The notes under the pieces are model-generated. The model did no database searches, had not been told where the DNA came from, and saw only the letters and a list, made by a program, of their open reading frames with translations. This document shows positions 35,657 through 43,147 of a DNA stretch of 64,000 bases, in pieces. The DNA comes from Variovorax sp. OV700 (GTDB lineage Bacteria; Pseudomonadota; Gammaproteobacteria; Burkholderiales; Burkholderiaceae_C), in NCBI RefSeq assembly GCF_900099805.1, contig NZ_FNDR01000002.1, positions 434,001 through 498,000 on the forward strand, given 5' to 3'. The translations under genes and the position numbers were made by a program. How positions within the stretch are numbered: position 1 is the stretch's first letter; each line of letters begins with the position of its first letter.

Positions 35657-36793
35657 ATGAACAAGCTCAAGCATCTGCTGCGCCTGTGCAAGGAGGCCGC
35701 CGTCGCCTGGGTGGACGATTTCGCGCCGAGCATGGGAGCGGCGATCTCGTACTACACGATGTTCTCGCTGGCGCCGCTGCTCGTGATCGTGATCGCAGTG
35801 GCGGGCGCACTCTTCGGGGCTGAAGCGGTGCAGGGTCAGATCGCCGCGCAGCTGACCGGCTTGATCGGGCAGGAAGGTGCGCTGGCGGTGCAAGCGCTGG
35901 TCAAGAGCGCGAACGAGCCGTCGCGCGGGCTGATTGCCGGCGCGATCAGCATCGTGGTGCTGATCGTCGGTGCGACCACCGTGTTTGCCGAACTGCAAAG
36001 CGCGCTCGACCGCATCTGGCATGTGCCCGAGCGCGTCAAGCCGAGCGGCCTGTGGGGCATTTTGCGTGCGCGGGTGCTGTCGTTCGGGCTGATCCTGGGG
36101 CTCGCGTTCCTGCTGATGGTGTCGCTCGTCGTCAGTGCCGTGCTCGCGGCGCTGGGGAACTGGAGCGTCGGGTTTTTTCCGGGGTGGGAGCTGCTGCTGC
36201 AGTCCGTCAATGCACTGGTGACGCTGGGCATTCTCACGCTGCTGTTCGCGATGATCTACAAGCTCATGCCCAGCGCACCAATCGCATGGCCCGACGTGTG
36301 GATCGGCGCGGCAGTGACCGCCGTGCTCTTCGAGGTCGGCAAGGTGCTGATCGGCCTCTATCTCGGCAAGAGCAGCGTGACCGAATCGTTCGCCGCGGCG
36401 GGATCGCTGGTCGTGCTGCTGGCATGGGTGTATTACGCGGCGCAGGTCTTTTTGCTCGGCGCGGAATTCACCAAGGTCTATGCCAACGCCCATGGTTCGG
36501 TTGCCGCGAGCAAGGCACAGGCCGCGACGGAACTCGCGGCGCGGCAAGCCGAGCAGGGTACCGAAAGCGCCGCCGTGCAGCAGCACGAATCCGCGGGCCT
36601 CGAAACCCTCGAGAACGTCGAGGACACCCGGCGGGTGCTGGAGGAACGTACGCGGGTGGCCACCGCCAAGCTCATACAGCAGGTGGCCGGGCTGTTTGCC
36701 ATCAGCGTGGCGACCAGCTTGATGGCGTGGCATCGGGGCAGGCTGCGTCGTCGCGGTGCGGCCCGCCCGCGCGGCACGAGAGTGGTTCGCTGA
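35657..36793 (+). CDS. YihY/BrkB-family inner-membrane protein
   Basis: A 378-residue multispan membrane protein of the YihY/virulence-factor BrkB family. About six hydrophobic segments are visible, and the N-terminal SMGAAISYYTMFSLAPLLVIV and central LQSALDRIWHVPE are family hallmarks. A C-terminal cytoplasmic tail rich in Ala/Glu/Gln follows the last helix. ATG 35657 is preferred to an upstream TTG. Known biochemical function is uncertain (transporter or envelope role), and the old ribonuclease BN name is not supported. It is monocistronic by layout. Confidence 0.9.
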   Translation: MNKLKHLLRLCKEAAVAWVDDFAPSMGAAISYYTMFSLAPLLVIVIAVAGALFGAEAVQGQIAAQLTGLIGQEGALAVQALVKSANEPSRGLIAGAISIVVLIVGATTVFAELQSALDRIWHVPERVKPSGLWGILRARVLSFGLILGLAFLLMVSLVVSAVLAALGNWSVGFFPGWELLLQSVNALVTLGILTLLFAMIYKLMPSAPIAWPDVWIGAAVTAVLFEVGKVLIGLYLGKSSVTESFAAAGSLVVLLAWVYYAAQVFLLGAEFTKVYANAHGSVAASKAQAATELAARQAEQGTESAAVQQHESAGLETLENVEDTRRVLEERTRVATAKLIQQVAGLFAISVATSLMAWHRGRLRRRGAARPRGTRVVR

Positions 36794-36956
36794 GCCCCGA
36801 GCTCGCTAAAAAATTCAGTTCGGCTCATATTTGGGTTGCTGCACTCCAATTCGCGGCCTTTTGTTCTGCAACAAGCGCAAGTCTTCGAACTATTGTTGGA
36901 TTGACGATCATTAGGCCGCCCCGCCAAACTCAGCGGTAGTCGCTTGAGGAGGTCGA

Positions 36957-37076
36957 ATGCTATCCAGCCTACGCCGGCTGTATCGCCGTGGTTTGCCGCG
37001 TCAGAGGGATGCTCTCCTTCTGATGACGACGTTGACCGCGCTGTCGTCCTGGCTCGTGTTCTGGTTCGGCGAATAA
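36957..37076 (+). CDS. small membrane peptide
   Basis: A 39-residue reading frame with a strong GAGGAGG seven bases before the ATG. The first 18 residues are basic (LRRLYRRGLPRQR) and the rest form one hydrophobic helix with two Trp (TALSSWLVFWFGE). A small single-span inner-membrane protein is the likely product. It stands alone, with an AT-rich stretch (36794-36950) upstream. The long gene-free gap otherwise here would be hard to explain. No known family is recognised. Confidence 0.5.
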   Translation: MLSSLRRLYRRGLPRQRDALLLMTTLTALSSWLVFWFGE

Positions 37077-37165
37077 TCATCCGAGCCGGATTTCGAAGTG
37101 GGCCTCGTCGTCGTCAGGAGCTGCTGCTAACGCAGCTCGGCGCCCGCATAGGAACGATTGCGGGT

Positions 37166-37618
37166 TCAGATAGGCACGTACTCGACCGCGCCGGTATCCC
37201 CGTCCAGGATCATGTCGTAGGGATACCAGTAGATCTCCTCGTCGCCGTAGTCGTCGACATAGCTGTACCCGATGTATGTCGTTCCCAGGTACGTGTCTTG
37301 AACCTGGATGAAGGAGGCGTACTGCATTCCACCCGTCTGAGCCATCTTCTTGTTCGTCTTGTATTTCTTGACCGGCAGGTCGCCCTTGTTTGCATGCTTG
37401 ACGTGGAACGCCGCGATTTTGGTGTCTTTGATGTCCACGGAAACCGTGTGCGGCCCCTTCTTGTCGATGACGTGCTGGCCGTTACTCTTGAGCTTGTCGC
37501 GTCCCATTTGCGCGCCATTGTGGTGGTGATGCTTTCCCTTGGCGAAGCTCGCATCGATAAAGCCGATTGCGCCGGAAAGGGCGAGGCCGGTAGTCAGAAG
37601 GCGTCTTGTGTGGTCCAT
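37166..37618 (-). CDS. secreted His-rich protein of unknown function
   Basis: A 150-residue protein starting at ATG 37618 after AAGGAG. A signal peptide (HTRRLLTTGLALSGAIGF) is followed by KGKHHHHNGAQ, a four-His tract at about residue 30 that could bind metal. The central segment has alternating Lys/Asp, and the C-terminal third is Tyr-, Asp- and Trp-rich (DDYGDEEIYWYPYDMI). No known domain is recognised. The upstream part of the open frame (to 37993) overlaps intergenic DNA and is not counted. Periplasmic or secreted location and metal binding are inferred. Confidence 0.7.
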   Translation of the reverse strand: MDHTRRLLTTGLALSGAIGFIDASFAKGKHHHHNGAQMGRDKLKSNGQHVIDKKGPHTVSVDIKDTKIAAFHVKHANKGDLPVKKYKTNKKMAQTGGMQYASFIQVQDTYLGTTYIGYSYVDDYGDEEIYWYPYDMILDGDTGAVEYVPI

Positions 37619-38004
37619 GTCGATCTCCTTGCCGAGCTTGACTGCTGCGACGTGCGAGTCAGCGCCGAGCGTCAAAAAGCCTGCTCTACCAAGACGAGCC
37701 CAGATGTAGGACTTGGGGCGGCGTGTACGCGGGCCGGCATCCATCGGAAATCGAGACGCTAAACCCCGCGACCGAGCGCGACGGTTGGAGCCGTGCTCAC
37801 CAACCGCTTGTCCACGTCCGCAAGTGCCAACACGCCCGCGGGCGGATGCGGCAACAGGATAAAAGTCCCAGTTCTTCAGTGCCGTTTCAGTACTTTCGAA
37901 CGAGAAGAAAAGGACATTCCTTCCATGTGCTTCTGTCGCTGGCGCAATCCAATAAAGCGTCGAGACGACACGCGCCGGCCTTCCGGCGTTCACCAGGGAA
38001 GCAT
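37619..38004. other. gene-free spacer with a hairpin
   Basis: No convincing gene lies here. The only notable structure is CGCCGG-CCTT-CCGGCG, a perfect hairpin at 37973-37988, 16 bases before the ATG of the RTX-like scrap. It may be a terminator remnant or a structured leader. Confidence 0.4.
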
Positions 38005-38169
38005 ATGACCGACTCCAATGGCAACGTCCTTCTCGCCGGCACGGTCGCCAGCGACACCGTCAGCGGTGGAGCGGGGAGCGATCCGCTGAATGGTGGCGTG
38101 GGAAACGACACGATTGGCGGCACTCCTGCTCGACCATGTGCCGCAGGGCCTCGCAACGAGGAGAAGCAA
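38005..38169 (+). pseudogene. RTX calcium-binding repeat fragment, in frame with the next gene
   Basis: From ATG 38005 (AGGGAAG upstream) the frame reads a short acidic leader, then SGGAGSDPLNGG and VGNDTIGG. These match the glycine/aspartate nonapeptide repeats of RTX toxins and secreted enzymes. After 38 residues the pattern stops, and the frame runs, without a stop, into the hypothetical gene that has its own RBS at 38170. It is probably a remnant of a larger RTX gene, or an N-terminal addition to that protein. Confidence 0.45.
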
Positions 38170-38640
38170 ATGAGTGACGACTCTCAAGTCGAACTTTCCG
38201 AATTGGCGAATCGCCGGATCGCGTACGCTGCGAAAGTCGCAGAGCTTCAATACAAGCAGGCAAAACGAATCTGCGACGAGATCAACGGGATTCCGATCGG
38301 CATTGACGACCCTATGGTGCTGGCCGTCCTCAAGGCAATCTCGACCAACTATGTCGCTCTGGGTCATGGGGCCGAGTTGAGAATTTGCTCATATCCGGAG
38401 GCTGCGGAATTCGACGCTCAAACCCGAGGTTCACTGTCCGTAGCAGACCTAGTCAAAGTCGTTGATCCAAGCATGTTCGACGGAGAGATCGGCAGCCCTG
38501 AAGAGGTTTCGTGGGCTACAGAGCTGCTGGTTGGCGTCCGACATGCCGGCCGGGGCAGTGGCCTATCGTCGGGTTCTCCAACGAAGGAGCGACGCGAGCA
38601 AGCGCTCAATCTCGACAACAAAACGCATCGAATGAGGTAA
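38170..38640 (+). CDS. hypothetical protein, 156 residues
   Basis: A 156-residue cytoplasmic-looking protein with no signal peptide or transmembrane segment. GAGGAG precedes ATG 38170. The N-terminal half is helical and charged (YAAKVAELQYKQAKRICDEI); a Gly/Ser-rich, basic C-terminus follows. No family is recognised. Because the frame is open upstream to 38005, the true start may include the RTX-like repeats. The next small gene begins six bases after the stop, with GAGGTAA overlapping this stop, so the two are coupled. Confidence 0.6.
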   Translation: MSDDSQVELSELANRRIAYAAKVAELQYKQAKRICDEINGIPIGIDDPMVLAVLKAISTNYVALGHGAELRICSYPEAAEFDAQTRGSLSVADLVKVVDPSMFDGEIGSPEEVSWATELLVGVRHAGRGSGLSSGSPTKERREQALNLDNKTHRMR

Positions 38641-38645
38641 CGGCC

Positions 38646-38936
38646 ATGCCCTTGTTCTATTTGCTAAGCCTGCAGAACGTCGTCCTGCCGAAGGTGGTGA
38701 CGAGACCCGAAGACGTTCAGCATGTGAGCGTGCTGAAGGCGACCGGTCTCATTGAAGCAGAGATCGCACCCGCATCGGACGCGGCGGGCAAGTACAACGT
38801 CGCCCGAACAGCCACCGTGACGTGCATCACGGAAGACGGCATGGCGGAAATCAACAAGATGCTCAACGAACCCCGACGAATGGCCAGGACGCTCCAGATA
38901 GCTCGAAACAGGATGCGGAGCTCTTCGCTGAGTTGA
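38646..38936 (+). CDS. hypothetical protein, 96 residues
   Basis: A 96-residue protein starting at ATG 38646 with GAGGTAA as RBS. It is mildly hydrophobic near its N-terminus (LFYLLSLQNVVLPKVV), with a mixed alpha/beta pattern and a basic C-terminus. No known domain is seen. It is paired with the preceding 156-residue hypothetical gene, which suggests a two-gene accessory unit. Low codon bias compared with neighbours supports an acquired origin. Confidence 0.6.
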   Translation: MPLFYLLSLQNVVLPKVVTRPEDVQHVSVLKATGLIEAEIAPASDAAGKYNVARTATVTCITEDGMAEINKMLNEPRRMARTLQIARNRMRSSSLS

Positions 38937-39023
38937 ATCGTCGCACCCCCAAACGGTCCGTTGCCGGCGCCCCCTGGCACCGGGCGAAGTATTTCCCTCG
39001 ATTCATAGTTGTTAACGCGCCTC

Positions 39024-39045
39024 GAACAGTGTAAACAGACTGTTC
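39024..39045. promoter_or_regulatory. perfect inverted repeat before the polysaccharide synthase gene
   Basis: GAACAGT (39024-39030) and ACTGTTC (39039-39045) are separated by eight bases. The repeat lies 46 bases before the glycosyltransferase ATG. A weak promoter-like pair (TTGTTA at 39009 and TAAACA at 39032) overlaps it. It is not a LexA box, whose half-sites would be in the opposite order. Operator is the likely role. Confidence 0.4.
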
Positions 39046-39091
39046 CCTAGGCTCTATGCGCGTTACATTTTTGGGGACTATCGAGGGTGAC

Positions 39092-40429
39092 ATGAACGAA
39101 GATGGCCAAAAAGCGCTGCGGCGGATGCTTTACCTGCCGGTATCGGGCAAATTTCTCATCGCATTGATTGGTGCCAGCGCCTGGATGGGATTTTCTATAT
39201 GGGCGGCGGGGCCGTGGCTGGCCGATTTGCAAGATCATGTCGGTCCCGTTTTGGCCATTTTCCTGGTGTATGGCATTGCCATCATTCCGGGCTTCATGAA
39301 TGCATTCCTGGCGATAAGCCTGATGCTGGACAAGAGGCCGCCGCACCGCACTTTGTCCGTTTATCCCCCGATCTCCATTCTGGTTGCCGCGTACAACGAG
39401 GAAGCCTCGATCGAGGAGACGCTCGTCAGCATCGGCCACCAGAAGTACCCTGGCGAACTGCAGGTCATCGTGATCAACGACGGATCCACGGATGGCACTT
39501 CTCTTGTTGTTCAGCGCAATCAGGACCGGTACCCCTGGCTGACCTTTGTCGACCTGAAAAAGAACGGAGGCAAGGCTCGCGCGCTGAACATCGGGCTCAA
39601 GGAAGTGCTTCACGACCTTGTCATCACGGTGGATGCGGACTCGTTTCTGTACCGAGGGGCGCTGACCAATATCGTCGAGCGCTATCAAGCTGATCCGCCG
39701 AATACGCGCGCTGTTGCGGGAAAGATCCTGGTCCGAAATTCGCGGCAAAACTGGATCACCCGTTGCCAGGAATGGGATTATTTCCACGGTATTTCTGCAA
39801 TCAAGCGGGTTCAATCGCTGTTCCAGGGCACCCTGGTCGCGCAGGGCGCTTTTTCCGTATACGACCGGGCCGCGCTGGCGGAGGTGGGCGGATGGCCGGA
39901 GTGCGTGGGAGAAGACATCGTGCTCACGTGGGCGCTGCTGAAGGCCGGCTACAGGGTCGGCCATTGCGAGGACGCATGCCTGTTTACCAACGTGCCCAGC
40001 ACCGTCGGGCAATTGGTCAAGCAGCGCCAGCGATGGGCGCGCGGCATGACGGAGGCTTTCATCAAGCATCCGGGGATCCTCCTCAAATCCCGGTTGTCGA
40101 CTTTTTTCGTCTACTGGAACCTGTTGTTCCCATGGCTGGACCTGGCGTTCACCTTCGGATTCATACCTGGATTGATACTGGCCTTCTTCGGCTATTACTG
40201 GATTGTGGGACTGATGACCCTTGCGCTGCTGCCGGCCGCTTTTGCATTGAGTCTTCTGATGTTTTCGATCGAACGCAGGATGTTCAAGAAAACAGGCTTG
40301 GTCGTGCGAAAAAACATGCAGGGATTCTTTGTCTACGTGCTGCTGTACAGCCTCATTCTTCAGCCAGCCAGCATTCTGGGATATCTGGACGAATTGCTCA
40401 GAAAGCCCAAATCGTGGGGCACGAAATGA
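39092..40429 (+). CDS. processive family-2 glycosyltransferase (PgaC/IcaA-like)
   Basis: A 445-residue inner-membrane glycosyltransferase. Two N-terminal helices precede the GT-A domain: ILVAAYNEEASIEETL, INDGSTDGT and VDADS (donor and metal sites), QGAFSVYDRA, GEDIVLTWALLKAGY and the processivity motif QRQRWARG. Three or more C-terminal helices follow. This is the layout of poly-N-acetylglucosamine synthases and related beta-1,4/1,6 polymerases. The downstream gene overlaps (ATGA) and encodes an outer-membrane barrel. No PgaB-like deacetylase or PgaD-like partner is next to it, so the polymer may be unmodified or different from PNAG. Confidence 0.92.
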   Translation: MNEDGQKALRRMLYLPVSGKFLIALIGASAWMGFSIWAAGPWLADLQDHVGPVLAIFLVYGIAIIPGFMNAFLAISLMLDKRPPHRTLSVYPPISILVAAYNEEASIEETLVSIGHQKYPGELQVIVINDGSTDGTSLVVQRNQDRYPWLTFVDLKKNGGKARALNIGLKEVLHDLVITVDADSFLYRGALTNIVERYQADPPNTRAVAGKILVRNSRQNWITRCQEWDYFHGISAIKRVQSLFQGTLVAQGAFSVYDRAALAEVGGWPECVGEDIVLTWALLKAGYRVGHCEDACLFTNVPSTVGQLVKQRQRWARGMTEAFIKHPGILLKSRLSTFFVYWNLLFPWLDLAFTFGFIPGLILAFFGYYWIVGLMTLALLPAAFALSLLMFSIERRMFKKTGLVVRKNMQGFFVYVLLYSLILQPASILGYLDELLRKPKSWGTK

Positions 40430-41382
40430 GCGGAGGGCTCAAGTGCGGCTTGGCCGGTCTTTTGGGTTTCGCGGCGTTGGTTTCCCCTTGCAGGGCAGAG
40501 GAAGAGAAAAAAGAGGAAAAAGCAGCTGGCATGGCATTTGGAACGGACTTCTATCTGACCAATGACAGCGATCATTTTCAATCGCGGCGTGTGTCCGTGG
40601 AGTTCTTTCCCGCCTTTGAAAATGCAGATCGCTTTCTGGGAGTCCGGCTGGGTGACTACCAATACAAGCAGGACAACTGGCGAAGAAATGGACAGAAGAT
40701 CTCGTTTCTAGCCCGCTCGGTCGAAACCAGGACGGGCGACGGAGGGGCGATGGAGGCGGGCCTGTTCCAGCAGGGAGGGCATACGCTGCTGACACTCGAC
40801 GGCAGCTACCGCATGTCCCCGACAAAGAGCACGGCGGTGGAGTTTCTTCTGACGCGCGACTGGGTCGAAACCCCGAAGTCCCTGGACCGCGGAATCGATT
40901 TTTCCTTCGTTGGGGTGGCCGTGGATCAGGGGCTCGGAAGCCACGTGACCCTGGTGGGCCTGGTAGCACAGCAGTATTTCTCCGATGGCAATCGAAGGGA
41001 CCACGGCCGCCTGCGGCTGATCTATCAACCGTCGCTCGATCTGGGGCTGACCTTGCAAGCGCGCTATCGAACATACCGAAGTACCCACGAGGATGTCGAC
41101 AGGGCCTATTTCAATCCGAAGAACTACGCCGAATCGATGCTGGCGGTCAGTTGGCGGCACCGTTTCCAGGGATGGACCGCGGCCGTGACGGCGGGGCTCG
41201 GCAATGAGACCATCAATCACGATCTGAGCCAGCCAACTAAATTGCTGGACTTCAGTCTGCAAAGTCCTGTCAGAGGGTCGCAGGTGTTTCGATTTGGTGC
41301 CGGCTACAGTCGCAGCACCACCTTCTCAGGGCCCAGCTACCAGTACCGGTACATTCGCGGCGAATGGGTGATTCTTTTCTGA
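40426..41382 (+). CDS. outer-membrane beta-barrel, PgaA C-terminal-like
   Basis: A 318-residue protein with a signal peptide ending SPCRA and then a Lys/Glu run (EEEKKEEKA). The rest alternates as beta-strands ending in Phe (EWVILF), as expected for an outer-membrane barrel. The segment AYFNPKNYAESMLAV and the following strand pair resemble the C-terminal barrel of PgaA, but the TPR half of PgaA is missing. It starts inside the glycosyltransferase stop. Its likely role is to export the polymer made by its partner across the outer membrane. Confidence 0.82.
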   Translation: MSGGLKCGLAGLLGFAALVSPCRAEEEKKEEKAAGMAFGTDFYLTNDSDHFQSRRVSVEFFPAFENADRFLGVRLGDYQYKQDNWRRNGQKISFLARSVETRTGDGGAMEAGLFQQGGHTLLTLDGSYRMSPTKSTAVEFLLTRDWVETPKSLDRGIDFSFVGVAVDQGLGSHVTLVGLVAQQYFSDGNRRDHGRLRLIYQPSLDLGLTLQARYRTYRSTHEDVDRAYFNPKNYAESMLAVSWRHRFQGWTAAVTAGLGNETINHDLSQPTKLLDFSLQSPVRGSQVFRFGAGYSRSTTFSGPSYQYRYIRGEWVILF

Positions 41383-41403
41383 AGTGCTGCCAGGCCGACG
41401 CCA

Positions 41404-41829
41404 ATGAAACGTTCTTATCCCGACGTCCTCGACCCCGCACTGGTCGGCACCTACCCCGCCTCGGCGATGTCCGGCGGCGGCTACGTCTGGGACGCTGTCC
41501 TGGAGTATCGGGTCTGGTGCCATCCGGAACGCGGTGCCGTGGATCTTGATGATGGCAGCGACTACTACTACTCGTTCGCGTCATTCGCGGATGCTTTCTC
41601 CTTCGCCGAGGCCACCGAAGGCGCGGAAAAGCCGCTGGCTCTGATCGTGCAGGAGGAGTACATCGACGAGCCCACTCCAGGCGCGTATCGGCATGTGAAG
41701 GAGAGGCGTATCGCGGAGTGGCAGGTCGAGTTCCTCTCGCGGCCTCGCCGCACGCCGCGCACGATCCCGGATTTCATGGCGCCGGACGCGCCATCGAATC
41801 GACTGGCGATCATCCGAGGGCAGGCTTGA
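41404..41829 (+). CDS. hypothetical protein, 141 residues
   Basis: A 141-residue cytoplasmic-looking protein. It has a Tyr/Phe/Asp-rich centre (DGSDYYYSFASFADAFSFAE), a conserved-looking RYPDVLD/YPASAM N-terminus, and a basic Pro-rich C-terminus. It seems related to small hypothetical proteins of proteobacteria, but I cannot name a family. It begins 21 bases after the barrel gene without a good RBS, so coupling is uncertain. Codon usage is GC-rich, like that of the core genome. Confidence 0.65.
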   Translation: MKRSYPDVLDPALVGTYPASAMSGGGYVWDAVLEYRVWCHPERGAVDLDDGSDYYYSFASFADAFSFAEATEGAEKPLALIVQEEYIDEPTPGAYRHVKERRIAEWQVEFLSRPRRTPRTIPDFMAPDAPSNRLAIIRGQA

Positions 41830-42038
41830 CCGCTTGCGATGGTCTCGGCGTTCGTCGGCGTGCGGATTTCCGCGTCTTGTGGCTCGCCGGACAGCATCCG
41901 GGCCACAACATCCCGTTCGCGCTCAGACCAGAAATCGCCCAGCCATCCGCATATCTACGAGCCGGCCCGTCCCGCACACCCCACGTTTCCAATGCCCACC
42001 ACCGGCATGTTCACTGAGGCAGTGCCTGCCCTTGCTTG

Positions 42039-42233
42039 TCAATCCGCCGTGACAGCCGTGACGTAGAGCTCGACAACGATCCAGCCGATCAGTGCGGCAG
42101 CGCCGACGAACAGCAGCGCCGAAGCTGCGATCCGTTCGAGACGCTCGAACGCCAACCGCATGATCGAGCGGTCGAACTGGGAGCTATCGGACAGGCGCTT
42201 CATCACAGCATTGTTGATCGTTCGACGCCCCAT
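42039..42233 (-). CDS. possible small single-span membrane protein
   Basis: A 64-residue open frame whose C-terminal half is a clear hydrophobic helix (ASALLFVGAAALIGWIVVEL). The N-terminal half is polar and basic, so a type II small membrane protein is plausible. No ribosome-binding site is visible before ATG 42233 or before the internal ATG at codon 11. It sits in the decayed stretch between 41.8 and 42.7 kb, so it may be a remnant. Confidence 0.35.
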   Translation of the reverse strand: MGRRTINNAVMKRLSDSSQFDRSIMRLAFERLERIAASALLFVGAAALIGWIVVELYVTAVTAD

Positions 42234-42304
42234 GTAAAAGCCACGCGAGTCGAGATGCTTTTCTCATTGGCGGCTCTGCTCGATCGCATTTGTCGAGGCG
42301 CCGT

Positions 42305-42604
42305 TCATCTCGAGGTTTCCTTCCCGGCGGGCTTGGCCTCGAGCGGCCGACCCGCAGCCTTCCAGCCATCAATGCCGCCGCGCAGAGAGCGGGCATTCAG
42401 ACCCGCGGCGCGCAGCCGCATGGCCGTGCTGTGCCCCACTTCATGGCCGTAAACGCAATAGACGACCAGCTCGCGGTCGGGCGGGAGTTGGGCGGCCCAA
42501 CTGTCGACCGCAGCCGGGTCGAACCAGCGTGCGCCGGGGAGCGTCGTGGTGGCCTTTCGAACACGAGGGTACGTAGTTCCCCTCGCCTCGGGGTCAGATT
42601 GCAA
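42305..42604 (-). pseudogene. truncated rhodanese-like domain
   Basis: The frame encodes the C-terminal two thirds of a rhodanese fold. It has the LPGARWFDPAAVDSWAAQLP linker that precedes the active site, the catalytic Cys in VVYCVYGHEVG, and the GGIDGWKAAG end. The usual N-terminal part with the VIDVR strand is missing: an in-frame TGA lies immediately upstream of a TTG start without RBS. It is probably a truncated gene; activity is doubtful. Intact relatives move sulfane sulfur or serve in arsenate/chromate resistance. Confidence 0.6.
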
Positions 42605-42714
42605 TCAGCTCGGCGAAAGAGCATTCGATCGTCCGGAGTTCACCCGGATGGAGACAAGCCCGGCCGGCTTCACCCGCGCCGGTTGCGTTCAACAACCCAC
42701 TGCATCGGGAACGT

Positions 42715-43137
42715 ATGAGAAACAGAAATCTTGTCAGGGGACTCTTCCTCATGGCAATCGCGTTGGCCTTCGGCCTCACCGCGCTTCGCTACCCCATTGG
42801 AGACTTGAGCCGCGCCGGGCCGGGTCTCTTCCCCGTCATGGTGAGCAGCCTGCTGCTGCTGATCGGCGTCTCGACGGTGGTCCGTTCGTTCTTCGTCGAG
42901 CCGGTGCGGCTGGACCTCCACTTCAAGAACATCGCACTCATCCTCGGGAGCCTTTGCGGCTTCGCATTGATCTCGATGTACCTGGACATGGTCGTGGGCA
43001 TCGTCTTCATGGTGTTCTGCTCGGCCTTCGCCGGCAGCTCGAACTCGTGGGTGCGCAACGTGAAGATTTCTGCCGGCCTGATCGCCATGGCGTTCGCGCT
43101 TCAGAAACTTCTCGGCTTGAACCTGCCGCTTTTCTGA
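42715..43137 (+). CDS. tctB: tripartite tricarboxylate transporter small subunit
   Basis: A 140-residue inner-membrane protein with four hydrophobic segments, matching TctB (PF07331). The first helix (FLMAIALAFGLTALRYPIG) is followed by SRAGPGLFPVMVSSLLLLIGV, a family hallmark. tctA follows by ten bases. It is the small membrane subunit that helps TctA import carboxylates, using a periplasmic TctC/Bug receptor and an ion gradient. No receptor gene adjoins; candidates in the window are at 22211 and 30310. Confidence 0.93.
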   Translation: MRNRNLVRGLFLMAIALAFGLTALRYPIGDLSRAGPGLFPVMVSSLLLLIGVSTVVRSFFVEPVRLDLHFKNIALILGSLCGFALISMYLDMVVGIVFMVFCSAFAGSSNSWVRNVKISAGLIAMAFALQKLLGLNLPLF

Positions 43138-43147
43138 AGGCAAAGAT

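Larger units (their letters stand above)
41830..42714. other. patchy stretch of likely gene remnants
   Basis: Apart from the two minus-strand items listed at 42039 and 42305, I find no convincing gene. Several frames carry short coding-like pieces that end at stops within about 40 codons, as expected for decayed genes. It separates the polysaccharide pair from tctBA. Confidence 0.5.

Noticed and set aside
39024..39045. LexA-box interpretation of the GAACAGT/ACTGTTC repeat
   Set aside because: LexA boxes have CTGT then ACAG around eight bases; here the half-sites are in reverse order.
41568..41992. Minus-strand frames with short coding-like pieces next to the 141-residue hypothetical gene
   Set aside because: They are interrupted by stops after about 35 codons and have no RBS or recognisable motif; at most a remnant.
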